In this document: piece after piece, positions 1 through 8,290 of the stretch
Layout of the letters: each line of letters starts with the position of its first letter
Numbering within the stretch: the stretch's first letter is position 1
Assembly: GCA_913776825.1 (NCBI GenBank)
Contig: CAJYPV010000018.1
Location: 434,001-498,000 of the forward strand
Source of the DNA: Burkholderiaceae bacterium
GTDB taxonomy: Bacteria > Pseudomonadota > Gammaproteobacteria > Burkholderiales > Burkholderiaceae_C
DNA length: 64,000 bases
Direction: 5' to 3'
Position numbers and translations under genes: made by a program
Notes under the pieces: model-generated
Told to the model about the DNA's origin: nothing
Seen by the model: the letters and a program-made list of their open reading frames with translations, nothing else
Database searches by the model: none

Positions 1-491
1 GACTCATCCCTGGCGAAGCAGCGGCTGGTCTTTTGCTGAGTCTCGAGGCGCCGGCTGATCGGGCCGGCGTGTGGGTGGATGGCGTGGGACAGGGTCCGGC
101 CACGGATCCCTTCCTGGAGGACGGTGAATCCTTGCCCCTTCGAGGAACCGGGCTGGTGCAGGCGATCCGGCAGGCAGCAGCCCACGCGGGTTGCAGCGTG
201 GCAGACCTGGATTTCCATGTCAGCGGTGTGACTGGCGAAACGCGGCAATTCCGAGAAGTCGCGCTGGCACTGGGACGCGCCATGGAGCGTCGCGTCTCTG
301 AATTCGACCATGTTCCGATTGCACGGGGCATGGGAGAAACCGGGGCGGCTGCGCCGGTGCTGGCCATGGCTTGGTTGAGTCGGGCGCTGCTTCAGCCATC
401 CCACCGGGCGCCTGGTCGCCAGGCCCTGCTTCATGTCGGCAACGACAGCGGTGAACGCAGCGCGCTGGTGCTGCGTGCGAGGCTTCCATAA
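1..491 (+). CDS. Ketosynthase-like T6SS-associated protein, 5' end cut by window
   Basis: The reading frame is open from base 3, so the start lies outside the window; only the C-terminal ~160 residues are visible. The stretch I-P-G-E-A-A-A-G matches R-P-G-E-A-A-A-F of the full-length homologue at 16506-17654, and the later G-E-T-G-A-A-A block matches G-D-V-G-A-A-A there. Both resemble the C-terminal half of thiolase-fold beta-ketoacyl synthases. The position equivalent to the second catalytic His is Glu here, so I infer no condensing activity. It sits just upstream of a PAAR-effector gene, as its homologue does, which points to a role in effector loading or assembly. The role itself is unproven. 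Confidence 0.7.
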   Translation, partial: LIPGEAAAGLLLSLEAPADRAGVWVDGVGQGPATDPFLEDGESLPLRGTGLVQAIRQAAAHAGCSVADLDFHVSGVTGETRQFREVALALGRAMERRVSEFDHVPIARGMGETGAAAPVLAMAWLSRALLQPSHRAPGRQALLHVGNDSGERSALVLRARLP

Positions 492-547
492 GTAAGCGTG
501 TTCGCCAGCGCATCCAACCATTCATCACGCATCTGAGCATTGCCGCC

Positions 548-2215
548 ATGCAAACCCATGTTTATGCGAACGGCCGGGAAGTAGCCTCGAAGGCCGCAGA
601 CGGCAAAGCAAGCGCCGCATTTCCCGATCCATGCTGGAGCCCACCCGCACCTGGAGCTGGGCCGGTACTCCTGCCTTATCCCAACACGGTGTTCGCGCGC
701 GACATCACCAACGGAACCGCGACCGTGAAGGTGTGCGGCACCGAGGTCGCGTTGGAGGACCATTCGTTTTTCTCGACGAGCACTGGCAACGAGCCGGCAA
801 CCCAGGCCTTCAAGAAGGGCGTGAAGACGTCGGTGATCAAAGGCAAGGCCTACTTCCAATCTTGGTCGTTTGACGTCGCCTTCGAAGGTAAGGGCGTGGC
901 GCGGCATCAGGATCTGACCACGCACAACCACGGTTCAAAGCCCGGGGACACGCCACCGACCTATTACATCGACGATCCGGACGCGCGGGCCAAGTGCAAG
1001 GACGAGCTGTCAGCGATCAACAAGAAGTGCAAGCCGGAGCCGCCTCAGAGTGAAGAGGATGAGAAAAAGGGCAAGCCGCGCAAGCGGAAGAAGGGGCTCT
1101 CTGGCGCGCTTGGGAAAGCTGCGGAGGCGTTGGACAGCGCTGGGAAGCGGGCATCTGGTTACAGCCGCAATAAGCTAGGAAAGACCGCCACAGATGGCAA
1201 CGCCTGGATGGAGGATCACTGTACTGGTTTGTGGATTTCTCCCCAGCACGAGAGTCCGGCTGCATTGCAGCAGCAGTTGCAGTCCATGGTCGATAACATC
1301 GAAAGTTCCAGACTTAGCCTGATGGGCAAGGCTTTCGGCGAACTCAAAGATATTGCGATCGAGAAAGCAGGCGAGGCTGCCGCGAGCAAGGCTGCTTGGT
1401 TTACAGCGCGAACCGCGCTGAAATCGGTGGTGGGCGCTGCCGGTGTGGAGACGGCGGTTGTGCCCGTGGTAATGGGAGCCTGGACGGCGGCTGATTTGAT
1501 CAGTACCGCGACTGAACTCGCAGCCATGGCTGGCCCGGCAGGGCAAGCGGCCTTGAATGCTATCTTGGATATTAAGAACGTCAAGGAAAACGCAAAGGCG
1601 GTCCTTGTGGATTTTCAGAATAATCCTCACAAGGTTCATGCGAATATCATGAGCATGATGGCGCAGCTGGACCCTTGTGTTCGTGCGCGAAAATGTATGC
1701 TCGTGCCCTACAAAAATACTCAAAGTATTGATGACAAGGCAGCGAGGGAAATCCGGGATTCTGATGAGGGCGGCGGAGGGCTCAAGGCTATCGCTCAAGC
1801 GCGACATGGGAATGGATGTTGCCCCGGCCAGACCGGGCATCATATATTGCCGGACGCCATGGTTGCTTCAGCGAACTGCCCAGGCTATGACTACGATTCG
1901 GCTCCTACAATTTGTATGGAAGGAACCAATAACCATGCCGCGCACGGGTCACATGGTATGGCTCACGGGAAGCTGAAAACTTCAATGGACGAATATAGGC
2001 GACAGCATAATAAAAATTCAATGCCCTATGCTGAAGCAAAAAAGAAGGGGCTAGATGCCATTGAAGCAGCTGGAGCGGCCCATTGTGACCGTAAGTGCCT
2101 TGAGGCTCAGCTTGATAAGCACTATAAAGGGTGCGTTGGAAAAGAACTTGCAGCTCACTCTGGATCCGGTGGCGGAGAATTCCAAGGAACGTCAAAGAAA
2201 GGAGTAAAGAAGTAA
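548..2215 (+). CDS. DUF4150 PAAR-like protein fused to C-terminal HNH/GHH-type nuclease toxin (T6SS effector)
   Basis: A 555-aa specialised T6SS effector. Residues ~15-125 form a DUF4150 PAAR-like domain (P-Y-P-N-T, then S-T-G-N-E-P), which caps the VgrG spike. A basic linker (~165-190) and an Ala/Gly-rich hydrophobic stretch (~290-340) follow; the latter may help cross the target membrane. The C-terminal ~150 residues contain T-G-H-H-I-L-P near residue 430, then several Cys and His residues (N-N-H-A-A-H-G-S-H), as in GHH-type members of the HNH/endonuclease VII toxin superfamily. The toxin-encoding end (from ~1550) is clearly richer in A+T than the PAAR part, as expected for an exchanged toxin tip. 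The next gene overlaps its stop by one base and is the presumed immunity gene. DNase activity is inferred. Confidence 0.85.
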   Translation: MQTHVYANGREVASKAADGKASAAFPDPCWSPPAPGAGPVLLPYPNTVFARDITNGTATVKVCGTEVALEDHSFFSTSTGNEPATQAFKKGVKTSVIKGKAYFQSWSFDVAFEGKGVARHQDLTTHNHGSKPGDTPPTYYIDDPDARAKCKDELSAINKKCKPEPPQSEEDEKKGKPRKRKKGLSGALGKAAEALDSAGKRASGYSRNKLGKTATDGNAWMEDHCTGLWISPQHESPAALQQQLQSMVDNIESSRLSLMGKAFGELKDIAIEKAGEAAASKAAWFTARTALKSVVGAAGVETAVVPVVMGAWTAADLISTATELAAMAGPAGQAALNAILDIKNVKENAKAVLVDFQNNPHKVHANIMSMMAQLDPCVRARKCMLVPYKNTQSIDDKAAREIRDSDEGGGGLKAIAQARHGNGCCPGQTGHHILPDAMVASANCPGYDYDSAPTICMEGTNNHAAHGSHGMAHGKLKTSMDEYRRQHNKNSMPYAEAKKKGLDAIEAAGAAHCDRKCLEAQLDKHYKGCVGKELAAHSGSGGGEFQGTSKKGVKK

Positions 2216-3255
2216 TGCTTATAACACTCGACGAATACAAGGATGTCCTCAATACTTACTATATTGTGGACTGCGCAATACGGGACCGAAATGTGTTTGG
2301 ATTTGCTTTGGATCGGGTTTTCTCAGATAAAGAGGTCGAAGAGGAGGAACGCAAGAAATGGGATAGAGCGCTGCGGCCAAAACGACTGGCAGTTTTTTAT
2401 CGCGACGACGCAGAGGGGGAGCGACTAGGTGCAGAAAACCTAGGTAACTGGGGCCCTCTCCAACTCGGAGCTATGACTGTCCCTGCAAGTCAATTCCTAC
2501 TCTATGAGAGTCACGAGGATCGCATTTACGTGGTCGGGTCAGGCCGAGATGAATTTGAGAAGCCGATTGATCCTCGTAAGAACCCAGATGCACCACTTCA
2601 TGCCGGAGTTCGACGAATAAAGACTTTTGCCGGAAAGGCGTTTTTGGCAGGCGGCTATCGGGGCTTTGCGGAGCGATTGGGGCCGGATAGCTACCGTAGC
2701 CACAAAGCGTTGGTTGAGGGATTTCCTTTGACTCATCCGGAGAGCGGAAGAGAAGGATTCTCCGACTTTGATATGTTCTCCGAAACAGATATCTACGCTG
2801 CCGGTGGAAAAGGAGACGTCTGGCACTTCGATGGCAAGGTATGGAGGCAAATTTCTTTGCCAACAAATGCTTGGTTGCAGACGGTGTGCTGCGGCGGCGA
2901 CGGCATGGTCTACATCTCCGGCTACGAGGGCCTGACCTTCATGGGCCGCGGCGACAAGTGGAAGCAGATCAACGCCGGTGGGATTTACTTGGGCTGGAAG
3001 GATATGGTTTGGTTTGAAGACCGTGCCTGGGCCACCAGTGACAACGGCCTGTGGACCATCAAAGATGGAAAGGTCGAGTTTCAGAATCATCTGCTTCCGC
3101 CAGAGATCAGCGTTTGCAGCGGCAATTTGTACGTCGCTGACGGCGTCATGCTGATGGCAGGTCTGGGCGGCGCATGTTTCCGCGAGAACGGGAAGTGGCA
3201 CAGCATCTTCACAGCCGGCCAAATGGGCAAGTTGCTGCTCGACGAGGCCAAGTGA
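2215..3255 (+). CDS. Presumed T6SS immunity protein, WD/propeller-like repeat family
   Basis: A 346-aa protein whose ATG overlaps the stop of the toxin gene (TAATG), preceded by AGGAG, so it is translationally coupled. It has no signal peptide. Repeated Gly/Asp/Trp-rich strands, such as D-I-Y-A-A-G-G-K-G-D-V-W-H-F-D-G near residue 193 and W-A-T-S-D-N-G-L-W-T later, suggest a beta-propeller. It is the most upstream member of a family with five relatives in the window (6027, 7138, 8291, 9429, 18773), two of which directly follow a toxin gene. The position strongly suggests cytoplasmic immunity to the HNH toxin; the mechanism is unknown. Its distinct N-terminus (M-L-I-T-L-D-E-Y-K-D-V-L) is also found in the scrap at 8116. 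Confidence 0.75.
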   Translation: MLITLDEYKDVLNTYYIVDCAIRDRNVFGFALDRVFSDKEVEEEERKKWDRALRPKRLAVFYRDDAEGERLGAENLGNWGPLQLGAMTVPASQFLLYESHEDRIYVVGSGRDEFEKPIDPRKNPDAPLHAGVRRIKTFAGKAFLAGGYRGFAERLGPDSYRSHKALVEGFPLTHPESGREGFSDFDMFSETDIYAAGGKGDVWHFDGKVWRQISLPTNAWLQTVCCGGDGMVYISGYEGLTFMGRGDKWKQINAGGIYLGWKDMVWFEDRAWATSDNGLWTIKDGKVEFQNHLLPPEISVCSGNLYVADGVMLMAGLGGACFRENGKWHSIFTAGQMGKLLLDEAK

Positions 3256-4607
3256 GCCAGCCACCAATTGTCTGGCCGGGTCTGCCCACGGTCGTCGAGC
3301 CGCTCGTGCGTCGGCACGCCGAGGATGCTGCGTTCTACTGGACACAGCTGGACGGGGGGTCTCAGGCCACGGGTTTGAGCGCACAGCGGTTGGCGCACTT
3401 CGAGCGGCTGCTGGAGGCCCATCTGGAGGGACTGCGAATCGCCGGCGGGGAAGGCGCGAGGCTTACCCAGGAAGGGCTGACTCGGTGGCGCAAGCCCGGC
3501 GAGGCATTCGCTGCATCGGTCTCTGCAGTGTCTTTGGCGAGTGGCACTGCGGCGTGTGACGCGGCACTGGAGCCATTGCTGCCGGCGATCCGACGGGCAC
3601 CGGAAATGCTCCTGCGCGGACTGATTTCAGCGCTCGCGTGGACTGATTTGGCGCGCGTCGAGCCTTGGCTGCGAGCATCGCTCGCAGCGGAGGATGACGT
3701 GGTTCGCGTTGCCGCGCTGCGCGCAAGCGCACTTCATGGTCTGCCTATTCCGCAGTGGGATGAGCAGGCGGCCCATCCCAGTTCGCATGTGCGGGCAGCG
3801 GCGTGCCGAGCGGCCGGTGAGCAGCATCTTGCCCAGTTGGGTGCGCTCCACGTCGATGTCGACTTGCAAGTCCGAGCTGAAAGCGTATTGGCATTTGCAC
3901 GCCTGGTGCCTGAGAACGCGCGCGGAACCGTCCAGGCGAGTCAGGCCGCGAGCCTGCTCTGGCGCTGCGTCATTGATCAAATCAAAGTGACCGAAGCCAG
4001 CACCGGCTGGTACCGCCTTCAGTCTCGCCGGCGCCTTGATCGATGGCTCCACCAACTGGCATGGCTGGCGCCGCTGGGGCATCCTGGCATCCCGCAACTT
4101 CTCGCGCAGTTGCCTCCGCGTTTGGCATTGAGCTTCGTCCTCTACCACGGAGATGCCAAGTACATGCCGTTCGTCATCAACGCCATGGGCCGGCCCGACG
4201 CTGCACGCTGGGCCATGTGGGTGTGGTGTTGCCTGACGGGTGTGTCTTCCCAGACGGAGGGCCTGACCTTGCCCGATGCCTCTCCAGACCTCGATGCAGC
4301 GCTGAGCGACGTTCAGCAGGATGCAGACCGGGGCCTGCCTTTGCCGAATCCGTCCGCAGTCGCCAATCATTCGGCGAGTCGGATATCGACGGTCGATGGC
4401 CAACGGTTATTGATGGGCCGGGCAGTGCAAGCCACTCACCTGCGGGAACTGCTTGATCCTGCCGCCGATCAACCGCAGGCATTACGCTTCGTGGCCGCCC
4501 ATGCGCTGTCACAGTTGCATCCTGCTTATGCCGTCAATTTGCGAGCCAGTCCTTCCAGGCAATCCGCACATCTCGCACGAATGGGCATCAAGCTGGAGTT
4601 TTCATGA
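3252..4607 (+). CDS. TIGR02270-type HEAT-repeat-like protein
   Basis: 451 aa from a GTG that overlaps the upstream stop (GTGA). It is Ala/Leu-rich with helical repeats of the kind V-V-R-V-A-A-L-R-A-S-A-L-H-G (~150-165) and S-S-H-V-R-A-A-A-C-R-A-A-G (~180-193), typical of HEAT-like solenoids. A second copy of the family lies at 14096-15484 in the vgrG cassette. The family is common in proteobacterial T6SS effector clusters, but its function is not established; a scaffold or chaperone role in effector loading is an inference. The stop overlaps the next start (ATGA), so this gene, the immunity gene and the thioredoxin-like gene are one transcription unit. Confidence 0.75.
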   Translation: MSQPPIVWPGLPTVVEPLVRRHAEDAAFYWTQLDGGSQATGLSAQRLAHFERLLEAHLEGLRIAGGEGARLTQEGLTRWRKPGEAFAASVSAVSLASGTAACDAALEPLLPAIRRAPEMLLRGLISALAWTDLARVEPWLRASLAAEDDVVRVAALRASALHGLPIPQWDEQAAHPSSHVRAAACRAAGEQHLAQLGALHVDVDLQVRAESVLAFARLVPENARGTVQASQAASLLWRCVIDQIKVTEASTGWYRLQSRRRLDRWLHQLAWLAPLGHPGIPQLLAQLPPRLALSFVLYHGDAKYMPFVINAMGRPDAARWAMWVWCCLTGVSSQTEGLTLPDASPDLDAALSDVQQDADRGLPLPNPSAVANHSASRISTVDGQRLLMGRAVQATHLRELLDPAADQPQALRFVAAHALSQLHPAYAVNLRASPSRQSAHLARMGIKLEFS

Positions 4608-5044
4608 GTGCATTGGACCCGTGGCTGGACGCCGCCGCATTGGCTCAACGCCTTCTCGACGCTGAGACCGAGTTACTCATTGTTCTCGGTGCTGAGGGCT
4701 GGTGCAGCAAGTGTCAGCGACTTCGACCCGCCTTTGCAGCCCTGGCGGCCGACATGCCTGAATACCTGTTGCCGATGTGGCTGGACTTGGAAGATCACGC
4801 CGAATTCCTGGACGGTTTCGTACCGCCGGATTTGCCTTTGTTGTTGAGATGGCGCCGCGGAAACTGTGTTCAGGCCGCAGTCATTGAAGACATCGCGGTT
4901 GATGGGCTGCCTCACGAGCGAGTCAAGCTGCGGCCCCTGGTGTTGGAAGGATCGCGGTTGCAACATCCCCTCCAGGGTGGCTGGGTTGAATTGCCCCCGC
5001 TTTGGCGTGAGCTCGTCTCAGACTCCTGGGCCTCCGCCGGGTAA
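4604..5044 (+). CDS. Thioredoxin-like protein
   Basis: A 146-aa protein whose ATG overlaps the stop of the TIGR02270 gene. It has a thioredoxin-type redox site W-C-S-K-C (Cys34, Cys37) after a beta strand (L-L-I-V-L-G-A), and a Pro (D-L-P-L-L-L-R-W) at the place of the thioredoxin cis-proline. There is no signal peptide, so it is probably cytoplasmic. As the last gene of the effector cassette it might reduce or fold the Cys-rich toxin encoded at 548-2215. That link is a guess from position. Confidence 0.7.
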   Translation: MSALDPWLDAAALAQRLLDAETELLIVLGAEGWCSKCQRLRPAFAALAADMPEYLLPMWLDLEDHAEFLDGFVPPDLPLLLRWRRGNCVQAAVIEDIAVDGLPHERVKLRPLVLEGSRLQHPLQGGWVELPPLWRELVSDSWASAG

Positions 5045-5077
5045 GCGCTGCATTCCCAGCGGTGCCACCGGAGAAGA

Positions 5078-5359
5078 TTGTCCCCAGTGATTGCAGTTTC
5101 CAGCGACCATCGAGGTCGCTGTGGAGCAGCCAGGCCTGCAAAGGCGACGTCGGCAGGTTGGACGGCAATCTGTCGGGACCGCTATCTGATCGCCCCAAAT
5201 TGGAACTGGTTCATGGGCGGCAATATGGTTAGCAACTGCAGCGTCGGATTGCAAGATGGCCGCTTGGTCTTTCTGCGGACGGCGTTGGACTCGCGATTCA
5301 ATTGGATTGGAGCTTTGGACAGATCCTTCGACGCAGCGCTGGCTGTGCCCACAGGATGA
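5078..5359 (+). CDS. Possible small protein or gene remnant
   Basis: This lies in the ~410-base gap between the thioredoxin-like gene and the 5458 gene. An open frame from a TTG at 5078 gives 93 residues; the second half (R-Y-L-I-A-P-N-W-N-W-F-M-G-G-N-M-V-S onward) looks protein-like, while the first 30 residues do not. There is no convincing ribosome-binding site. It is in the same frame as the thioredoxin-like gene, just past its stop. It may be the tail of a decayed gene in this rearranged area. I recognise no family. Confidence 0.25.
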   Translation: MSPVIAVSSDHRGRCGAARPAKATSAGWTAICRDRYLIAPNWNWFMGGNMVSNCSVGLQDGRLVFLRTALDSRFNWIGALDRSFDAALAVPTG

Positions 5360-5457
5360 TCCATTGAGGCCGATCATTGGTGGGGAACCGCAAGGAGGCT
5401 GTGCGAAGCCACAGTTTAATGAAGCCAATAGGTAATCGCTCATTTAAATTGACCGCC

Positions 5458-5922
5458 ATGAACCTGGAAAAGCTCATTCCCTTCTTTGCTGACTCTCCTG
5501 TTAGCCAGGCTTTTGACGACGTCATGCAGGAGCTCCAGATCAAGAGCCGACCCAAGGGGCCTGATGCCACCGTCTTCGTCCGTACGCCCGACGAAAAGCT
5601 CGGGCTCGAATTCGCCGCCAATGTCAGCTTCAGAGAAGACCGGACGATGCCGGCAAAATCCGATGGCGCCTATTTGCTCGCTGGGTTCGACATCTATGCC
5701 GGCGCCCCACATGAGTTGCCATTCGGCTTGTCTTGGGACATGGATATTGCCAAAGTGCGTACCGTGCTTGGCGAATCCAGGAAGGCGAAGAATCGGAATG
5801 CTACCTTCTTTCATTACGGCTTGCGGGTCACCTGCCGCTTTGAAGAGGATGCGTTGAGCACACTTAAGTCAATCGGCGTTACGGTGATCGATATTCACGC
5901 CCAAGAGCTCTACAAGCTCTAA
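5458..5922 (+). CDS. Hypothetical small protein, possible immunity-type family
   Basis: 154 aa from the ATG at 5458 (an upstream GTG would add 27 unlikely residues). It has no signal peptide or membrane segment. L-P-F-G-L-S-W-D-M-D-I-A-K-V-R-T-V-L-G (~86-104) is a common motif of small alpha/beta proteins near toxin genes. The overall plan (N-terminal helices, a V-F-V-R strand block, an L-P-x-G-L / V-R-x-x-L-G turn, a final strand pair) is repeated in the 166-aa protein at 10505-11005, so I suspect the two are distant paralogues flanking the immunity-gene array. An antitoxin/immunity role is inference; no named family is claimed. Confidence 0.6.
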   Translation: MNLEKLIPFFADSPVSQAFDDVMQELQIKSRPKGPDATVFVRTPDEKLGLEFAANVSFREDRTMPAKSDGAYLLAGFDIYAGAPHELPFGLSWDMDIAKVRTVLGESRKAKNRNATFFHYGLRVTCRFEEDALSTLKSIGVTVIDIHAQELYKL

Positions 5923-6026
5923 TGGCGAGCATGTCGATCCACTTGAGCGCTCAATTGTGAGCGCGGCGATGGGTCTAGCCATTCCCTCCTTCCAGAACTG
6001 AGTTGAAGATCCGCAGGAGAAGAATT

Positions 6027-6976
6027 TTGGGTCAGCACTACGAAATTCAGCAATCTTTCCGTGCAAGGATGTTTGATGGCCGTTGGTTCTACGACTGCGC
6101 AGTCATCGACCGGAACAATATCGGCTTCACGCTGTTTGACAACGGCATGGAGGATAACGGCAACCGTGCTCTCGGCAGGGTGAGCTTTGGAGACGACGCG
6201 ACGTTGCGTGGAAAGAAATTCCACGGGTTTGCTTTCCCAATGCTCGGCGTGGCGCCCAACTTGGAGAACTCGCTCATCATGTTGGGCAGCATCGATGGCG
6301 TCGCCTTGATTGACGCTGATGGAGGCGCACTGTGGCCTGACATTCCCAAATCTCCGGCGGGCCCGATTCGCACCGGGCCGACAAATGTCGCGACCATCGA
6401 CGGCAGACTTTATGTCTGCGCAGGGTGGCGCCACGTCTGTTACCTGAGCGATGGAGGTGAGTGGGTGTCCATTCGACATAATCTGCCAGATCCGCCGAAT
6501 CCTAAAAAGGCCAGCCGATGCGGTTTTGAAGCGATCTGCGGATTTTCCCAAAATGACCTTTATGCGGGCGGCGGTGAAGGTGATCTGTGGCGCTTTGATG
6601 GTAGACCTGGCGTCAATGCCAAGTCCCCACGAATATGGCGATGGAGAGTTTGTGTTGCGCGGGGGACGGCAATGTCTATGTGGGCCTGCAGTCGGGCGGT
6701 TTGATGCGTGGCCGTGAAGATGAATGGGAACTCATTCACGAAGACAAGATGTCCGTTTCCTTCAAGGACATGGTTTGGTACCAAGATCAACTCTGGTGCA
6801 CCTCGGAGTACGGGCTATGGACCGTCGGCAGGGGCGGTAAGCTGGTTCACGCGGATGTACCTGCATTGGCTTCCGCATGCTCAGGCAATTTGTCGACTGC
6901 CGATGGCATCCTGATGGTGGCCGGCCTGAATGGCGCTGCCATCCATGACGGAGACGAATGGCACCGTTTGCTTTGA
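6027..6976 (+). pseudogene. Frameshifted propeller-like immunity paralogue
   Basis: Two frames together encode a protein closely matching the genes at 7138 and 8291. The first half (TTG start at 6027, AGGAG at 6015-6019 seven bases upstream) reads to D-L-W-R-F-D-G, then shifts; the second half resumes at M-A-M-E-S-L-C-C-A-G-D-G (~6635) and runs to the normal end H-R-L-L. Against the 8291 gene, the stretch 6600-6612 is one base short just after the F-D-G codons, so a single-base deletion explains the break. The rest is well preserved, so the loss is recent or a sequencing error. No toxin gene is adjacent. Confidence 0.8.
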
Positions 6977-7137
6977 TCGCTTTTGCTGCTCGCAGTCGCT
7001 GAATGGCTGTCTAGGCGCCCCCAAGAACGCGTTTTTCAAGGTCGGGTGTGCGCACATCGGGCCGCTTTGGCTTGGCCAATCCAAGACGCAGCCAGGCATT
7101 GGAGACAACCCGCATTCCCAACTTGAAGGAAATGAAG

Positions 7138-8085
7138 ATGAGCTTCTATCAACTGGAAGAGTCTTACATTCAAAGATCCTTCAAGGATCGCTGGTTCTAT
7201 GACTGTGCGGTCATCGATAGAAATACATGCAGCTTCATCTTATTCAATCGCGTTAGCGAAGACGATGGAAATCGCGTGCTTGGGACAATCCGATTCGGCG
7301 AAGAGGGTTCTTGGAAAGCGCGCAAATATGAAGGCTTTGTGCTACCCCTGCTCGGTGTGGCGCCGAACTTAGGCAAAACCTCGGTGATGGTGGGGCGTCT
7401 CAGCGGCGTGGCCGTTCACGGTGATGCAGGTGACGGAAAGTGGCCCAATATCCCGGAATCGCCCAACGGCCCACTCCGAACGGGCGCGGACTGTATCGCG
7501 ACAATCGACGGTCGACTTTATGTTGGCGGAGGTTGGCGTCATGTGTGCTTTCTGAACGACGCGCGGGAGTGGGTATCCATCCGCCATAACCTGCCGGATC
7601 CGCCAAATCCCAAGAAGGCGAGCCGGTCGGGTTTCGACGCAATCGCTGGCTTCAACGCGCAAGACATTTATGCCGCTGGAGGTGAGGGGGATCTCTGGCG
7701 CTTTGATGGCGGAACTTGGCATCAATGCCAAGTTCCCACCAACATGATGATGGAAACTCTATGCTGCGCGGGCGACGGTCAGGTGTATGTCGGCCTGCAA
7801 TCCGGTGGCCTTATGCGCGGCCGCGAGGATGAATGGGAAGTCATCCACCAAGACAACATGACCGTGCCCTTCAAGGACATCGTCTGGTTCCAGGATCAGG
7901 TCTGGTGCACGTCGGAGTATGGCTTGTGGACCGTCGGCAGGGATGGCCAATTGGTCGATGCGGACGCACCCGCCTTCGTTTCGGCTTGCTCCGGCAATCT
8001 CTCGACAGCTGATGGCATCCTGATGGTGGCTGGCCTCAATGGGGCTGCTATCCACGACGGCAATGACTGGCACCGCCTGCTGTGA
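7138..8085 (+). CDS. Orphan propeller-like immunity paralogue
   Basis: 315 aa. The start is ATG 7138, because AAGGA at 7126-7130 lies seven bases upstream; the ATG at 7132 is too close to it. The protein has no signal peptide. It carries the family features: R-W-F-Y-D-C-A-V-I-D-R-N near the N-terminus, H-N-L-P-D-P-P-N-P-K-K-A-S (~150), D-I-Y-A-A-G-G-E-G-D-L-W-R-F-D-G (~176), and C-S-G-N-L-S-T-A-D-G near the end. It is near-identical over long stretches to the 8291 gene and the 6027 pseudogene, so these are recent tandem duplicates. No toxin gene accompanies it; it probably protects against toxins of competing strains (inference). Confidence 0.8.
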   Translation: MSFYQLEESYIQRSFKDRWFYDCAVIDRNTCSFILFNRVSEDDGNRVLGTIRFGEEGSWKARKYEGFVLPLLGVAPNLGKTSVMVGRLSGVAVHGDAGDGKWPNIPESPNGPLRTGADCIATIDGRLYVGGGWRHVCFLNDAREWVSIRHNLPDPPNPKKASRSGFDAIAGFNAQDIYAAGGEGDLWRFDGGTWHQCQVPTNMMMETLCCAGDGQVYVGLQSGGLMRGREDEWEVIHQDNMTVPFKDIVWFQDQVWCTSEYGLWTVGRDGQLVDADAPAFVSACSGNLSTADGILMVAGLNGAAIHDGNDWHRLL

Positions 8086-8115
8086 TGTTGTCTGCGGCCG
8101 GAGGATGCTGAAATC

Positions 8116-8184
8116 ATGATGATTACACCTGCAGAGTACCAGGATGTGCTTGAACGATATTTCATCGTGGATTGCGCGATTCGC
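8116..8184 (+). pseudogene. 5' remnant of an immunity gene of the 2215 subtype
   Basis: GGAGG (8100-8104) precedes an ATG at 8116, and the first 23 codons (M-M-I-T-P-A-E-Y-Q-D-V-L-E-R-Y-F-I-V-D-C-A-I-R) match the N-terminus of the 2215 gene (M-L-I-T-L-D-E-Y-K-D-V-L ... Y-Y-I-V-D-C-A-I-R). After codon 23 the similarity stops and unrelated sequence runs into the leader of the next paralogue. This is a deletion or recombination scar: a gene of the 2215 subtype once stood here and lost its body. Confidence 0.7.
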
Positions 8185-8290
8185 GCTCACGCTGGGAAAC
8201 GCTGTTTGAAATCACAGCAAGAACATGAGCTGTCAAACAGGGATGGACTTTGTGCAACCGAGATCGAATGGCAACAAGGAAGGCGCGGGA

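Noticed and set aside
5018-5443. 141-codon minus-strand open frame in the gap after the thioredoxin-like gene
   Set aside because: No ribosome-binding site or protein-like composition; it overlaps the end of a supported gene.
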